Counted from the stretch's first letter, positions 39,317 to 50,493 are shown. The stretch is 64,000 nucleotides of DNA from an uncultured Rhizobiaceae group bacterium (GCA_937930635.1 CALHCF010000007.1:1-64000); one strand, 5' to 3'. Notes: generated from the letters alone by a model not told the origin. Made by a program: numbers and translations.

Positions 39317-40709
39317 TGCCAACACGGTCTTCAATTGCCTCGCAAGCATCGAATATCTGATCTTCGCGGAAACGGCGCCCCACAATCTGCACTCCAACCG
39401 GCAGGCCGTCGTTGAAATTGGCAGGAATGTTGCCAGCCGGAAGGCCAAGAAAGTTGATTGAAACGCTGTAAATTCCTGCCAAAAGAACATCGCGCGCACC
39501 CTCCAACCCTTGCAAATCCCGGTCCCAGGCCCAGGTCTCGCCGGGCATAAAAGGGGTCAGGGCCAGCGGATAGTCCTGTAAAAACAGATTCCATTGCCGC
39601 ACATAGGAAGAACGGCGCGCCATGGCCTGGAGGAGTTCATCTCCCTCATAAGGTGGCATAAGTTCATAGTAGGCATCGAACACCTTGTTGATGGTTTCAC
39701 TGCCATGTTCGCGGACCTGTGCATCCATCAGCACTTTAACTTCACCAAACAGAGTTCGTGCAGCTTCCTCCGCAATCTTGCGAATATCAGGAACATCGAC
39801 CTCTACAACATCGTATCCCGCATCGATGAGCGCCTCGCGTGCCGTTTCGAGCGCCTTTTCAACGGCTGGATGCAAATCGAATTCAAAACAGTTTTTGGTG
39901 AAGGCAACCCGGGGCCTGGTCCCATCATCATCGCCGAAAGGATTGTCTATCGGTAGCGGCACCATCCATGGGTCATGGGGATCATAGCGGACCAGCGCCT
40001 CCATCCCCAGCCGGACGTCTCTGATTTCCCGTCCAATGACGCCTTGGACAGACATCAGTTGAGCGACCAGTCCCCGTTCAGCAGTCTGGCTCGGGTTCCA
40101 GGCAGGCACACGGCCCAGAGACGGTTTTACCGATGTTGCTCCATTGGCCGTGGAAGGATAGCGCAGCGACCCGGCAATATCATTGCCGTGGCCCAGCGTT
40201 CCCATACCGGCCATGACAGCAGCCCCTGCACCACCGGATGAACCACCTGCCGAAGCCCAGTCATTCCACGGGTTGTAGGTCCTGCCGTGAAGCACATTGT
40301 CAGTGCTGCCGCGAAACGAAAATTCGGGAGTGTTGGTGCGCCCGATAACCACCGCACCGGCTGCTTTCAGGTTTCGAGCAACCGGCGAGTCGTCTGGCGC
40401 AATGATATCCTTGAAGGCCACCACCCCATTGGGTGTGGCTTTGCCTTTCTGGTCAATATTTTCCTTGATGGTAATCGGCACCCCATGAAGAGGCCCCACC
40501 GGACCGGATTGCTCCATCGCTGCATCAAGCCGGGTCGCATCCGCCCTCGCATCCTCGCGCAGATCATCGACGATAGCGTTGAGTTTGGGATTCATCCTAT
40601 CGACCCGCGCAAGGGTTGATTCCAAAGCCTGCGCAGCCGTGATCTCCCTTGTCGCAATGGCCTTCGCAACCTGTGTTGCACTCATCTGCCAAAGCGCGCG
40701 TTCACTCAT
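39285..40709 (-). CDS. Amidase-signature family hydrolase
   Basis: A 474-residue amidase with the complete Ser-cisSer-Lys triad at the correct spacing: Lys82 (PITIKENIDQKG), Ser157 in GGSSGGAGAAV and Ser181 in NDIAGSLRYPS. The substrate cannot be read from the sequence. It is not GatA by context, since no gatB or gatC is adjacent and the C-terminal region resembles stand-alone amidases. The ATG at 40709 is preferred (MSERALWQMSATQVAKAI); an in-frame start at 40727 exists. It is convergent with the peroxiredoxin-like gene and divergent from grxD. Confidence 0.85.
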   Translation of the reverse strand: MSERALWQMSATQVAKAIATREITAAQALESTLARVDRMNPKLNAIVDDLREDARADATRLDAAMEQSGPVGPLHGVPITIKENIDQKGKATPNGVVAFKDIIAPDDSPVARNLKAAGAVVIGRTNTPEFSFRGSTDNVLHGRTYNPWNDWASAGGSSGGAGAAVMAGMGTLGHGNDIAGSLRYPSTANGATSVKPSLGRVPAWNPSQTAERGLVAQLMSVQGVIGREIRDVRLGMEALVRYDPHDPWMVPLPIDNPFGDDDGTRPRVAFTKNCFEFDLHPAVEKALETAREALIDAGYDVVEVDVPDIRKIAEEAARTLFGEVKVLMDAQVREHGSETINKVFDAYYELMPPYEGDELLQAMARRSSYVRQWNLFLQDYPLALTPFMPGETWAWDRDLQGLEGARDVLLAGIYSVSINFLGLPAGNIPANFNDGLPVGVQIVGRRFREDQIFDACEAIEDRVGIMAHHLFERG

Positions 40710-40854
40710 GATTTTGACCCCGGTCACTGCAATTTGGACCAGAATGCACCCCTTAATCGAATTGGTCGAGTGCCCGGCACTGGCATTTTTGACAACCTCA
40801 TCCTAAATTGGAAAGAGAAGTCGCGCCGAGGCGACAGCAACAGGATATCCTCCC

Positions 40855-41193
40855 ATGAGCATGAATGAATTTATCGATAATGAAGTGAAGTCCAACGACG
40901 TGGTGGTTTTCATGAAAGGCACACCGGCTTTCCCTCAATGCGGGTTTTCCGGTCAGGTTGCTCAGATCATGGACTATCTCGGGCCTGAGTGGAAAGGCAT
41001 CAACGTGCTTGCAGACGACGATCTGCGGCAGGGTGTCAAAGACTATACCAACTGGCCGACCGTCCCCCAGATTTACGTCAAGGGTGAGTTTATCGGCGGC
41101 TGCGATATTGCCCGTGAGATGTTTCAGTCCGGCGAACTGAAAACCCTCTTGGAAGAAAAAGGCGTGCCACTGGCCGGTAAAGCCTCAGCTTAG
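40855..41193 (+). CDS. grxD: Monothiol glutaredoxin, Grx4/GrxD family
   Basis: Carries or delivers [2Fe-2S] clusters, usually together with BolA. The 112-residue protein has the single-cysteine active site PQCGFSGQ (Cys29), WPTVPQIYVKGEFIGGCDI for glutathione binding, and a conserved FMKGTP near the N-terminus. No bolA gene is next to it here. An AGGAT site precedes the ATG. A DUF2461 gene follows after 11 bases and is probably co-transcribed. Confidence 0.96.
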   Translation: MSMNEFIDNEVKSNDVVVFMKGTPAFPQCGFSGQVAQIMDYLGPEWKGINVLADDDLRQGVKDYTNWPTVPQIYVKGEFIGGCDIAREMFQSGELKTLLEEKGVPLAGKASA

Positions 41194-41204
41194 ACGGAGA
41201 ATTT

Positions 41205-41912
41205 GTGAGCGACAGTTCCTTTCAGGGTTTTGGCAAAGAAGCCTTGCCGTTTCTCAAGGCGCTTGGTTTCCACCAGAACCGTGACTGGTTTCACGAGAAC
41301 AAGAAACTCTATGAGAGCGAATTGCGCGAACCGCTGATCGCGCTTGTCGAGGATGCTTCTGCCGCGCTGAAGCGTGCTGATATTCCGCTGTACGGCCAAC
41401 GTAAAACCTCGCTGTTTCGCATCAACCGCGATATTCGTTTTGCCAAGGAAAAACATCCCTACAACACCCATGTCAGCGCTGTGCTCACCCGCACCGGCAC
41501 CAAGAAAGACACGGGCGGCGTTTATATGCATTTTGGGCCGGACAAATCCTTTCTTGCGTCAGGCCTGTGGTTTCCACCCGGCCCTCAACTGAAAGCCATG
41601 AGAGAGCAGATCGTCGCGCGCGAAAAAGACTTTCTGAAACTTGCCACTACGCTGGAGAAAGGCGGATTGCGCATCGGTGCAGACCACATGGTCACACGCG
41701 TCCCTTTGGGGTTTAAGGGTGTCACCGACGAAACGCTGTTGTTCTGGCTGAAACACAAGAGCTTTATTGTAGAACGGGAATTAACGGCAAAGCTGATTGG
41801 TTCGCCCAACCTTGTTGCAGAAATCGTGGATTTCGCAAAACAGGTCAAACCGCTGATGGAATTTATCTGGCGCGCAACCGACCCGCTGCGCGAAGATGAT
41901 GGACACGCCTAA
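41205..41912 (+). CDS. DUF2461 (TIGR02453) family protein, function unknown
   Basis: A 235-residue cytoplasmic protein with the DUF2461 pattern: [52 protein letters not shown] and [30 protein letters not shown]. No biochemical role is established to my knowledge. It starts at GTG 41205 after a CGGAG site, 11 bases after grxD. Its last bases overlap the convergent ttcA end by four. Confidence 0.85.
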   Translation: MSDSSFQGFGKEALPFLKALGFHQNRDWFHENKKLYESELREPLIALVEDASAALKRADIPLYGQRKTSLFRINRDIRFAKEKHPYNTHVSAVLTRTGTKKDTGGVYMHFGPDKSFLASGLWFPPGPQLKAMREQIVAREKDFLKLATTLEKGGLRIGADHMVTRVPLGFKGVTDETLLFWLKHKSFIVERELTAKLIGSPNLVAEIVDFAKQVKPLMEFIWRATDPLREDDGHA

Positions 41913-42757
41913 GTTCTGGGAGCAAGTCCGGCAAAATCAAAAAGGTCGCTATCGAGCATATGGCTTGGATTGATATTGCCAAGAGCACGTATCATCGTAT
42001 CCTTGCGACCCGGCATTTTCTTCTCGATATCAGCAATCATCGCTTTCATGGCATTGCGCTGAAGGCCATCCTGCGATCCGCACAGATCACAGGGAATAAT
42101 TGGAAAATCCATCAGGGTCGCGAATTTTTCGAGATCATCCTCCGCGCAGAAACTCAGTGGGCGCAGCACCATCAGATCACCCTCGTCATTGACCAGTTTG
42201 GGCGGCATGGCAGCAAGTTTCCCGCCATGGAACAGGTTGAGAAAGAAAGTCTCCAAAATATCCTCGCGATGATGCCCCAGCACCAGCGCCTCACACCCCT
42301 CTTCGCGCGCAATACGATAGAGATTGCCCCGACGCAGGCGGGAACAAAGAGCGCAATAGGTGGCGTTTTGCGGCACCTTCTCCTTCACTATTGAATAGGT
42401 ATCCTGATACTCGATGCGATGATCAATGCCGTTGGTCTCAAGCCATTGAGGCAATATGTGCTTGGGGAAATTTGGTTGCCCCTGATCAAGATTACAGGCC
42501 AGCAGATCGACATTCAGCAAGCCGCGCCACTGCAGGTCCAGCAAAAGCGCAATCAACCCATAGCTGTCTTTTCCGCCAGACAGACCCACCAGCCATTTTG
42601 GCCGGTTGCCGTCCTCGCGTTTTGTCACCATTCCATAATCATGAACAGCTTCGCGGGCATGCCGCAGCAAACGCTTGCGCAGCTTGTTGAACTCCACGCC
42701 GGAAGGTGCAGAGCGGAACATGGGATGACAGGTGTCAATTTTTGCGTGAACATTCAT
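41909..42757 (-). CDS. ttcA: tRNA 2-thiocytidine(32) synthetase TtcA
   Basis: Thiolates cytidine 32 in tRNA with an [4Fe-4S] cluster and ATP. The 282-residue protein shows the PP-loop [13 protein letters not shown], the cluster-binding pair in [16 protein letters not shown], the [19 protein letters not shown] motif and a C-terminal [13 protein letters not shown]. The ATG at 42757 gives the usual length; the frame extends to 42802. It is placed after the rpsD terminator and is convergent with the DUF2461 gene. Confidence 0.95.
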   Translation of the reverse strand: MNVHAKIDTCHPMFRSAPSGVEFNKLRKRLLRHAREAVHDYGMVTKREDGNRPKWLVGLSGGKDSYGLIALLLDLQWRGLLNVDLLACNLDQGQPNFPKHILPQWLETNGIDHRIEYQDTYSIVKEKVPQNATYCALCSRLRRGNLYRIAREEGCEALVLGHHREDILETFFLNLFHGGKLAAMPPKLVNDEGDLMVLRPLSFCAEDDLEKFATLMDFPIIPCDLCGSQDGLQRNAMKAMIADIEKKMPGRKDTMIRALGNINPSHMLDSDLFDFAGLAPRT

Positions 42758-42804
42758 GGCTCTACTTAGGCGCGCCTTCTTTCCAGGGACAAGTCCCCGC
42801 AAAC

Positions 42805-42831
42805 AAAAAAAGGCTGCTCTTTCGAGCAGCC
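42805..42831 (-). terminator. Intrinsic terminator of rpsD
   Basis: On the minus strand GGCTGCTC-GAAA-GAGCAGCC, an 8-base perfect stem with a stable tetraloop, is followed by seven T residues. It lies about 35 bases after the rpsD stop. Confidence 0.95.
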
Positions 42832-42867
42832 TCTGGTTGTTTCGTCACAACAAATTCCAAATCCCGA

Positions 42868-43485
42868 TCAGCGGGAGTAAAATTCGACCGTGAGGTTCGG
42901 TTCCATCATCACCGGGTAAGGCACGTCACCAAAGGATGGCACGCTTACCAGGCTGCAAGTCATCTTGCTGTGGTCAGCCGATACATATTCTGGAACATCA
43001 CGTTCTGCCAGTTGGACGGATTCCAAAACGATAGCCAGCTGCTTCGACTTCTCGCGAATTTCGATAACATCGCCCGGCTTGCAACGGTAGGAGGGAATAT
43101 TGGTGCGCACGCCGTTGACCATGATGTGGCCATGGTTGATGAACTGGCGCGCTGCAAAAACCGTTGGCACAAACTTCGCGCGATAGATGATCGCGTCAAG
43201 ACGGCGTTCCAGCAAGCCGATCAGGTTTTCACCGGTATCACCCTTCATCCGGTTGGCCTGTTCATAGGTCTTGCGAAACTGTTTTTCTGAAATGTTGCCA
43301 TAGTAGCCCTTGAGCTTCTGTTTGGCTTTCAACTGAACACCAAAGTCGGACAGCTTGCCTTTACGGCCCTGACCGTGTTGTCCGGGGCCATATTCACGAC
43401 GATTTACCGGGGACTTGGGACGACCCCAGATGTTTTCGCCCATACGGCGGTCAATTTTATATTTCGATGATTGGCGCTTGCTCAT
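42868..43485 (-). CDS. rpsD: Ribosomal protein S4
   Basis: Primary 16S-binding protein of the small subunit. The 205-residue product shows the S4 N-terminal region ([32 protein letters not shown]), the [16 protein letters not shown] segment, and the S4 RNA-binding domain [32 protein letters not shown]. The ATG at 43485 gives the correct N-terminus; the frame extends to 43629. It stands alone with its own promoter and terminator, typical for this class, where rpsD is outside the main ribosomal operon. Confidence 0.98.
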   Translation of the reverse strand: MSKRQSSKYKIDRRMGENIWGRPKSPVNRREYGPGQHGQGRKGKLSDFGVQLKAKQKLKGYYGNISEKQFRKTYEQANRMKGDTGENLIGLLERRLDAIIYRAKFVPTVFAARQFINHGHIMVNGVRTNIPSYRCKPGDVIEIREKSKQLAIVLESVQLAERDVPEYVSADHSKMTCSLVSVPSFGDVPYPVMMEPNLTVEFYSR

Positions 43486-43873
43486 GGCATTTCCTCGCAC
43501 GTTGCACCCCACAGACCATCCGCAGGGTTGAGAAAACGCACCCTCCTCTGCCAGGTCTTTTAACCGGGCTGACAGGCCAGATCGCGCACGCTTTGCGGAT
43601 GCTGACCACGGGATACGTAGGTGCGGCAATGAAGCCGCGACGGGCGACTGCTAGGCACTTTGCCAGGAGATGTCAACACACGCCATTACCAGCCGGCCGC
43701 AGTGGATGCATCTCGTCTTGGGATCAGCATTCTCAATGAACTTCTCATGGGCGTGCAGTCGGTGCGATTCACGGCACAATAGCCTTTATGATATTCACAC
43801 CACACAAGGATAATTTTTCTTGTAATTTCATCCAATCACGGCATATGTGTTAGCCGGTTGGGGAGTGACAATC
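43486..43873. other. Divergent intergenic region rpsD / desaturase
   Basis: About 390 bases. The left part is the rpsD leader and promoter (see 43648-43676). The right part is AT-rich (43780-43850) and must hold the promoter of the desaturase-like gene. No small frame or RNA gene is supported. Confidence 0.5.
43648..43676 (-). promoter_or_regulatory. Candidate rpsD promoter and leader hairpin
   Basis: On the minus strand a consensus TTGACA (43671-43676) is followed after 17 bases by TAGCAG (43648-43653). The predicted transcript begins with a hairpin GCGGC-N6-GCCGC at 43624-43639, about 140 bases before the ATG, which could take part in S4 autoregulation. Confidence 0.45.
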
Positions 43874-44800
43874 GTGACATCGGAAACACATAAGACAGAG
43901 TGGATAACACTGGCTTTGACCATCTTTTGCATGGCGCTATGGTTTGGCGCTGGCATGATGTGGCAAACGGGCTTTTGGCCTGTGTCCCTGGTGGTTTTGC
44001 CGGTCCTGGCTGCATTTCACACATCGTTGCAACATGAGACCATTCATGGTCATCCAACCCGATGGCCGTGGCTCAATGAAGTGCTGGTGAGCCTACCCAT
44101 CGCAGCGGTGTTTCCCTACAGACGTTACAAGGACCTGCATCTCAAACACCACGACGACATGAACCTGACAGACCCCTATGAGGATCCGGAGAGCTATTTC
44201 TGGCCCCTCCAAAAATGCACCACCATGTCGCCCCTGCTGTTTCGAATGTTTGAAATCAACAACACCTTTGTCGGCAGACTGATGCTTGGGCCCTTTCTGA
44301 CGATCATTGGCTTCGCCCGCACAGAGTTCCACCGCCTTATCCGCAAAGAACCCGGTGTCGCGCTGGCCTGGTTTTACCATGCAATAGGCCTGGCCTTGCT
44401 CGCGGCGATCATAATCCAGGTATTTGCAATGCCAATTTGGATTTACATGATCTTCGTGATCTATCCTGCTTTGTCGCTAACCGCGATGAGAGCCTATGCC
44501 GAACATCAGGCTGCAGAGAATGTCGGAGCCCGAACCGCAGTTGTCGAAACCCATCCCGCGGTCGCTCTGCTTTATCTCAACAACAATCTGCATATTGCTC
44601 ACCACGCCAGCCCGCGCGTGCCCTGGTATCATTTACCGCATCTGTATCGGGAGCGGCGCACGCAATTCCTCAATGCCAACGGCCACACGATCTTCCACGG
44701 TTACGGCGATATCGCCCGTCGCTTCGCCTTTACCGCCAAGCAAAGTGTCGATCATCCTTACATGCGGCGTGAAATAACGGCCCCAGAAACTGATCATTGA
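43874..44800 (+). CDS. Fatty acid desaturase-like membrane di-iron protein
   Basis: A 308-residue membrane protein with the histidine boxes of the desaturase/hydroxylase superfamily: HETIHGH near residue 55, HLKHHDD near residue 88, and NNLHIAHHASPRVPWYHLP near residue 230. Hydrophobic segments lie before and between the boxes. The substrate (acyl lipid, carotenoid or other) cannot be told. I chose GTG 43874 because GGGGAG lies 8 bases upstream; GTG 43847 and 43865 are in frame. It stands alone between rpsD and icd. Confidence 0.75.
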   Translation: MTSETHKTEWITLALTIFCMALWFGAGMMWQTGFWPVSLVVLPVLAAFHTSLQHETIHGHPTRWPWLNEVLVSLPIAAVFPYRRYKDLHLKHHDDMNLTDPYEDPESYFWPLQKCTTMSPLLFRMFEINNTFVGRLMLGPFLTIIGFARTEFHRLIRKEPGVALAWFYHAIGLALLAAIIIQVFAMPIWIYMIFVIYPALSLTAMRAYAEHQAAENVGARTAVVETHPAVALLYLNNNLHIAHHASPRVPWYHLPHLYRERRTQFLNANGHTIFHGYGDIARRFAFTAKQSVDHPYMRREITAPETDH

Positions 44801-44860
44801 GGCGGCCTGCGGCGACACCTGTTGTTTGCAAAGAAATCTCTCGATGAGCGACGCTGGAAT

Positions 44861-44888
44861 TTGCCTTCTCAAGCAGTGATGCTATAGA
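44861..44888 (+). promoter_or_regulatory. Candidate icd promoter
   Basis: TTGCCT (44861-44866) and TATAGA (44883-44888), 16 bases apart, lie about 90 bases upstream of the icd ATG. Confidence 0.5.
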
Positions 44889-44974
44889 CGCTCGAATCCA
44901 AATTAACCCTGCACTGTTGCGCGGCATATCTGTCGTGCACGGCACAAATCGTTTTCAAAACAAGGGCTGTTTTC

Positions 44975-46186
44975 ATGTCGAAAATCAAGGTCGAAAACCC
45001 GCTCGTCGAACTCGACGGCGACGAGATGACACGTATTATCTGGCAGTTTATCAAAGATAAACTGATCCACCCCTATCTCGATATCGATCTGAAATATTAT
45101 GATCTCGGCATCGAAGCGCGCGACGATACCGATGACCAGATCACAATCGACGCGGCCAACGCCATCAAACAATATGGCGCCGGTGTGAAATGCGCCACCA
45201 TCACGCCGGATGAAGCCCGCGTAGAAGAATTCAAGCTGAAGAAGATGTGGCGTTCGCCCAACGGTACGATCCGCAACATCCTGGGCGGCGTGATTTTCCG
45301 CGAGCCCATCATCATGCAGAACGTCCCGCGCCTGGTACCCGGCTGGACCCAGCCCATCATTGTTGGCCGTCACGCCTTTGGCGACCAGTATCGCGCCACT
45401 GACTTCCGTTTTCCCGGCCCCGGCAAACTGACAATGAAATTTGTTGGAGAAGACGGCAAGGAGATGGATTTCGACGTCTTTGAAGCGCCAGCTTCTGGTG
45501 TCGCCATGGGCATGTACAATCTCGATGAATCAATCCGGGACTTTGCCCGCGCCTCGATGAACTACGCACTCAATCGCGGCGTCCCCTGTTACCTGTCGAC
45601 CAAGAACACAATTCTGAAAGCCTATGATGGTCAATTCAAAGACATCTTTCAGGAAATTTTCGATGCGGAATTCAAGGCAAAGTTCGACGAGAAGAAAATC
45701 ACCTATGAACACCGCCTGATCGACGACATGGTGGCCGCAGCGCTGAAATGGTCTGGGGGCTATGTCTGGGCCTGTAAAAACTATGATGGTGACGTTCAAT
45801 CCGACATCGTTGCTCAGGGCTTTGGATCACTTGGCCTGATGACTTCTGTGTTGATGACGCCCCATGGGAAAACGGTTGAGTCCGAGGCCGCCCATGGCAC
45901 CGTGACCCGCCATTACCGCGCCCACCAGAAAGGCGAAGAAACCTCAACCAACTCGATTGCGTCGATCTTTGCCTGGACACGCGGGCTTGCCCATCGTGCC
46001 AAGCTTGATGACAATTCAGCCCTCAAGACATTCGCTGACACGCTTGAAAAAGTCTGCATCGACACGGTAGAGGGCGGACACATGACCAAGGATCTGGCTC
46101 TGCTTATCGGCCCCGATCAACCGTGGCTTTCTACCACCGGCTTCCTCGATAAGGTGGACGAAAATCTGCAGAAGGCTGTGGGCTAA
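44975..46186 (+). CDS. icd: NADP-dependent isocitrate dehydrogenase, eukaryote-like type
   Basis: Oxidative decarboxylation of isocitrate to 2-oxoglutarate in the TCA cycle. The 403-residue protein is of the type close to mitochondrial IDH2: [48 protein letters not shown] (substrate binding), [13 protein letters not shown] and [28 protein letters not shown] for the metal site. It stands as a single gene between its own promoter and a strong terminator. Confidence 0.97.
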   Translation: MSKIKVENPLVELDGDEMTRIIWQFIKDKLIHPYLDIDLKYYDLGIEARDDTDDQITIDAANAIKQYGAGVKCATITPDEARVEEFKLKKMWRSPNGTIRNILGGVIFREPIIMQNVPRLVPGWTQPIIVGRHAFGDQYRATDFRFPGPGKLTMKFVGEDGKEMDFDVFEAPASGVAMGMYNLDESIRDFARASMNYALNRGVPCYLSTKNTILKAYDGQFKDIFQEIFDAEFKAKFDEKKITYEHRLIDDMVAAALKWSGGYVWACKNYDGDVQSDIVAQGFGSLGLMTSVLMTPHGKTVESEAAHGTVTRHYRAHQKGEETSTNSIASIFAWTRGLAHRAKLDDNSALKTFADTLEKVCIDTVEGGHMTKDLALLIGPDQPWLSTTGFLDKVDENLQKAVG

Positions 46187-46210
46187 ATCCAAGAGATTTA
46201 AAAGAAGAAA

Positions 46211-46235
46211 GGGCAGCTTTTCAGCTGCCCTTTTT
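46211..46235 (+). terminator. Intrinsic terminator of icd
   Basis: GGGCAGCT-TTTC-AGCTGCCC, an 8-base perfect stem followed by five T residues, begins about 25 bases after the icd stop. An A-rich flank on the other side could let it also serve the convergent alaS. Confidence 0.93.
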
Positions 46236-46319
46236 CGTTTACCAGTCGTCTTCGTCTATCTGTCGTCGCCCTGGCCTTTAGCAATACTCAGTTCAGCGCC
46301 CTTGGGTTTCGACCCTGTG

Positions 46320-48977
46320 TTAACCCGCGATCCGGGCTTCGACGGCTTTTAGAGCCGCCGCGCACTGGTCGCCATCGGGTCCGCCAGCCTGTGCCATGTC
46401 GGGCCGGCCTCCGCCGCCTTTGCCGCCGACGGCCTGCGACGCCACACGCACCAGATCAACCGCATCAAAACGGTCGGTCAGATCGTCCGTCACACCCACC
46501 ACTATTGCCGCTTTGCCATCTTCAGTTTTGGCGGCAATAGCAGAAATACCAGAACCAAGCCGTTGCTTCTCCTCATCGACCAAACCTTTCAGTTCGCGTG
46601 GAGCAACGCCTTCAACGATACGCGCGGCAAACGAGACGCCCCCTATATCCACTGCGTCCTGGGCATCAGCAGAACCACCGCCCATGGCAAGGCGTTTGCG
46701 GGCCTCCGCCAGTTCACGCTCCAGCTTCCTGCGCTCTTCAACCAACACAGCCAGACGGGCCGGCACATCGGCTGGCGTGGATTTCAGCACGGCAGCGGCC
46801 TCCCGCAACCGGGCGTCTTGGGCCTGCAAATGCAGCCGTGCCGCCTCGCCCGTCAGCGCTTCCACCCGTCGCACGCCCGATGAAACGGCACTTTCACCAA
46901 GGATCGTAACCAGACCAATGTCACCGGTATTCTTTACATGTGTTCCGCCGCACAGTTCCAGCGACCAGGGTTTACCTTCAGCATCTCCATTGAACGTTTT
47001 GCCCATGGAAACCACGCGAACTTCATCTCCGTATTTTTCTCCAAACTGGGCCTGAGCGCCCAGAGCGATAGCATCATCAACCGCCATCAGGGTCGTGGAA
47101 ACAGGGCCATTTTGCAGCACATAGCTGTTTGCCAACGCGTCTACCTTCTCCAGTTCACCATCGTCCACAGCTTTGGAGTGAGCAAAATCAAACCGCAGTC
47201 TTTCGGGTGCAACCAGCGATCCGCGTTGGGCGACATGATCGCCCAGCACCTGTCGCAGCGCTTCGTGAACAAGATGGGTGGCAGAATGGTTTGATCGAAG
47301 TCTGGCACGTCTGGCGTGATCAACTTCCAATGCAACGCCATCGCCGGTGTTCAGCGTACCCGACTGAACGGTGCCGATATGAACGAACAATCCCTCACCG
47401 CGTTTGCGTGTATCGCTGATCTCAACAATAGCGTCACCGGCTGTAATTGTACCAGCATCGCCCATCTGACCGCCAGATTCGGCATAAAAAGGTGTTTGAT
47501 TGACGATAACCGACACGGCATCACCAGCCGCCGCCTTGTCAATCTCTTCACCATCGTTGAGCAGAGCCAGAACGACACCTTCCGCCTGTTCCGTTTCATA
47601 GCCCAGAAACTCGGTGGCGCCGTGTTTTTCGCGAAGAGAAAACCAGATGACCTCATCGGCTGCACCACCGGCCCCGGCCCAGGAGGCCCGCGCCTCCGCC
47701 TTCTGGCGTTCCATGGCGGCGTCAAACCCATCGGTATCAACACTGATATCGCGGCGACGCAATGCGTCCTGTGTCAGATCGAGGGGGAACCCATATGTGT
47801 CATAAAGCTTGAAAGCCGTTTCACCATCAAGCTTTTCACCCGCAGTCAAATCGGCGCTTGCCGTATCCAGAAGATCAAGACCCCGCGACAGGGTTTTGCG
47901 GAACCGGGTTTCTTCCAGTTTCAACGTCTCGGTAATCAGCGACTCGGTACGCCCCAATTCGGGATAGGCCGCCCCCATCTGGACCATGAGAGCGGGAACG
48001 AGGCGCCACAAGAGAGGCTCCTGCGCACCCAGCAGGCTGGCATGCCGCATCGCACGGCGCATGATGCGGCGCAATACATAACCGCGCCCCTCATTGGAAG
48101 GCAGAACACCGTCAGCAATCAAGAAACAGGAAGCACGCAGATGGTCCGCAATCACCCGGTGGCTTGCGCGGGTCTTGTCATCAGACCCAACACCCGTGGC
48201 TTCCTCGCTGGCAGCAATAATAGCGCGAAACAGATCAGTCTCGTAATTGTCATGCGTCCCCTGCAAAATGGGCGCCAGGCGCTCCAGCCCCATGCCGGTA
48301 TCAATGGATGGTTTGGGCAAATTGATACGCTCATTCGCGCTCACCTGCTCATACTGCATAAAGACCAGGTTCCAGATCTCAACAAAACGGTCCCCGTCTT
48401 CATCAGGACTTCCAGGAGGCCCACCGAAGAGATGATCGCCATGGTCAAAGAAAATCTCCGAACACGGCCCGCAAGGTCCGGTGTCCCCCATCGCCCAGAA
48501 ATTATCATGGGTGGCAATACGGATAATGCGATCATCACCAAGGCCCGCAATTTTCTTCCACAAATCATAGGCTTCATCATCTTCATGAAAAACAGTGACT
48601 GTCAGCCGTTTTGCATCAATGCCAAATTCCCGGGTGATGAGGTTCCAGGCGAGTTCAATCGCATGATCCTTGAAATAATCGCCGAACGAAAAATTACCCA
48701 GCATTTCAAAAAACGTGTGATGGCGGGCCGTATACCCGACATTGTCAAGGTCATTGTGCTTGCCGCCAGCGCGCACACATTTTTGGACCGTTACAGCGCG
48801 GGTGTAGTCGCGTGTCTCTACCCCGGTAAAAAGGTTCTTGAACTGAACCATGCCCGCCGCCGTGAACATCAATGTGGGATCATTGCGCGGCACCAGGGGC
48901 GATGAATCGACGGTCGCGTGCCCGTTCTTTTCAAAATAGGACAAAAATGTAGACCGGATTTCATTGACGCCGCTCAT
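46320..48977 (-). CDS. alaS: Alanyl-tRNA synthetase
   Basis: Charges tRNA-Ala and edits mischarged Ser and Gly. All 885 residues of the standard four-domain form are present: the class II catalytic core ([58 protein letters not shown]), the tRNA-recognition domain, the editing domain with zinc-site motifs [12 protein letters not shown] and [12 protein letters not shown], and a C-terminal oligomerisation region. In alphaproteobacteria alaS commonly follows recA as here, with a 333-base gap and a terminator between them. It is convergent with icd. Confidence 0.98.
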   Translation of the reverse strand: MSGVNEIRSTFLSYFEKNGHATVDSSPLVPRNDPTLMFTAAGMVQFKNLFTGVETRDYTRAVTVQKCVRAGGKHNDLDNVGYTARHHTFFEMLGNFSFGDYFKDHAIELAWNLITREFGIDAKRLTVTVFHEDDEAYDLWKKIAGLGDDRIIRIATHDNFWAMGDTGPCGPCSEIFFDHGDHLFGGPPGSPDEDGDRFVEIWNLVFMQYEQVSANERINLPKPSIDTGMGLERLAPILQGTHDNYETDLFRAIIAASEEATGVGSDDKTRASHRVIADHLRASCFLIADGVLPSNEGRGYVLRRIMRRAMRHASLLGAQEPLLWRLVPALMVQMGAAYPELGRTESLITETLKLEETRFRKTLSRGLDLLDTASADLTAGEKLDGETAFKLYDTYGFPLDLTQDALRRRDISVDTDGFDAAMERQKAEARASWAGAGGAADEVIWFSLREKHGATEFLGYETEQAEGVVLALLNDGEEIDKAAAGDAVSVIVNQTPFYAESGGQMGDAGTITAGDAIVEISDTRKRGEGLFVHIGTVQSGTLNTGDGVALEVDHARRARLRSNHSATHLVHEALRQVLGDHVAQRGSLVAPERLRFDFAHSKAVDDGELEKVDALANSYVLQNGPVSTTLMAVDDAIALGAQAQFGEKYGDEVRVVSMGKTFNGDAEGKPWSLELCGGTHVKNTGDIGLVTILGESAVSSGVRRVEALTGEAARLHLQAQDARLREAAAVLKSTPADVPARLAVLVEERRKLERELAEARKRLAMGGGSADAQDAVDIGGVSFAARIVEGVAPRELKGLVDEEKQRLGSGISAIAAKTEDGKAAIVVGVTDDLTDRFDAVDLVRVASQAVGGKGGGGRPDMAQAGGPDGDQCAAALKAVEARIAG

Positions 48978-49310
48978 GACCGACTTCTTCCCTATTGGAT
49001 GGCTGAAACTTTGTTCAGCCGTTCTGCCGTGTGGTGTCCAGCTCGTCCCTGCCGGGAAGCGAAACAGACAGACTCATTGTGTAATTTCAGGCACGTTGCA
49101 GTTAATTCTATGATACGAACGGCACCTGAAAGGAAGGTTATGACCAGTTTCGGCGGACAATTTCAACCGGTCAGAACCGGATAAAATACGGCAAATATTC
49201 ATCTGCCTTTGCACGTCATCGTATTGAGCATCTGCGCCACACGAAAAAGGGCCACTCCCTGAAAGAAGCGGCCCTACGGATCAACCTAAAATCAGTGATG
49301 AACTAAACGA
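48978..49310. other. Intergenic region between recA and alaS
   Basis: Holds the recA terminator at its right end (49244-49274). The rest presumably contains the alaS promoter, which I cannot place with confidence. A 14-codon frame with a good ribosome site at 49140 on the plus strand is too short to judge. Confidence 0.5.
49244..49274 (-). terminator. Probable intrinsic terminator of recA
   Basis: On the minus strand GGGCC and GGCCC bracket a further CTTC/GGGAG pairing (wobbles included) for a stem of about ten base pairs, followed by TTTTT. It begins about 35 bases after the recA stop. Confidence 0.8.
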
Positions 49311-50417
49311 TCAGCCTTCGGCCGCTTCATCGTCAAAATCGGGTTCAACACCCTCTTCATCTTTGCCGGTTGGCTCATCAAGCAATTTCTCACCAATTAG
49401 CCCGGCATTCTGGCGTATTGCCTGTTCAATTGTAGCTGCGATCTCCGGATTTTCCTTCAGGAAATTTTTCGCATTCTCGCGCCCCTGCCCCAGTCTTTGA
49501 CTGTCATAGGAAAACCACGCTCCGGATTTCTCGACAATTCCAGCCGTAACGCCAAGGTCAATGAGTTCCCCCATCTTCGAGACCCCTTCGCCATACATGA
49601 TGTCGAATTCTACCTGTTTGAACGGAGGAGCCAGCTTGTTCTTGACGACTTTGATGCGAGTCTGGTTGCCGACCACTTCATCACGATCCTTGATCGCGCC
49701 AATGCGGCGGATATCCAGACGAACGGAAGCATAAAACTTGAGTGCATTACCACCAGTGGTGGTTTCGGGTGAGCCAAACATCACACCGATCTTCATACGG
49801 ATCTGATTGATGAAAATGACCATCGTATTGGACCGCGAAATCGAGGCTGTCAGTTTACGAAGCGCCTGGCTCATCAGGCGAGCCTGAAGACCGGGCAGAG
49901 ACGCTCCCATTTCCCCTTCGATTTCGGCACGCGGCGTCAATGCCGCCACAGAATCCACAACCAGAATGTCACAGGCCCCTGACCGCACCAGCGTATCGGC
50001 AATCTCAAGCGCCTGCTCGCCGGTGTCTGGCTGAGAGATCAGGAGATTTTCAAGATCAACCCCAAGCTTGCGGGCATAGACAGGGTCAAGCGCATGCTCA
50101 GCATCAACAAAAGCGCAAATGCCCCCCTGTTTCTGTGCTTCTGCAACAGCATGAAGCGCCAACGTTGTTTTACCCGACGATTCAGGCCCGTAAATTTCAA
50201 CAATGCGGCCTTTCGGCAGACCACCGACACCCAGAGCAATATCAAGGCCAAGGCATCCGGTTGGAATGGTCTCGATTTCCACCGCCTGCTCATTGGCCCC
50301 CAACCGCATGATCGAGCCTTTTCCAAAAGCTCTTTCGATTTGACCGAGAGCCGCTTCCAGCGCTTTGGATTTATCCACTTTGTTTTCCTCGACCAGTTTC
50401 AGGTTCGGTGCAGCCAT
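49311..50417 (-). CDS. recA: Recombinase RecA
   Basis: Forms filaments on single-stranded DNA, drives homologous recombination and triggers LexA self-cleavage. The 368-residue protein has Walker [13 protein letters not shown] (residues 77-88), the MAW-type and L1/L2 regions ([49 protein letters not shown]) and an acidic C-terminal tail ([18 protein letters not shown]). An AAGGAA site precedes the ATG. Two LexA boxes upstream show SOS control. It is divergent from psuK. Confidence 0.99.
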   Translation of the reverse strand: MAAPNLKLVEENKVDKSKALEAALGQIERAFGKGSIMRLGANEQAVEIETIPTGCLGLDIALGVGGLPKGRIVEIYGPESSGKTTLALHAVAEAQKQGGICAFVDAEHALDPVYARKLGVDLENLLISQPDTGEQALEIADTLVRSGACDILVVDSVAALTPRAEIEGEMGASLPGLQARLMSQALRKLTASISRSNTMVIFINQIRMKIGVMFGSPETTTGGNALKFYASVRLDIRRIGAIKDRDEVVGNQTRIKVVKNKLAPPFKQVEFDIMYGEGVSKMGELIDLGVTAGIVEKSGAWFSYDSQRLGQGRENAKNFLKENPEIAATIEQAIRQNAGLIGEKLLDEPTGKDEEGVEPDFDDEAAEG

Positions 50418-50464
50418 GTTGGTTTCCTTATTTCACGGGTCAGATAGCGTTGCAATTTCGTTAG

Positions 50465-50493
50465 TATGTACCTCTTTTGTTCTCATTTGTAAA
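50465..50493 (-). promoter_or_regulatory. recA promoter with SOS box
   Basis: On the minus strand -35 TTTACA (50488-50493) and -10 TACATA (50465-50470) are 17 bases apart. A near-perfect SOS box, GAAC-N7-GTAC on that strand (50468-50482), fills the spacer and touches the -10. One half-site differs from consensus by one base. Confidence 0.8.

Noticed and set aside
47316-48905. 529-codon open frame on the plus strand
   Set aside because: It lies wholly antisense to alaS, whose domains and motifs are complete. High-GC codon bias leaves the opposite frame open.
49140-49184. 14-codon plus-strand frame with a good AAGGAAGG site
   Set aside because: Too short to assess, no hydrophobic segment and no regulatory sequence supporting it.
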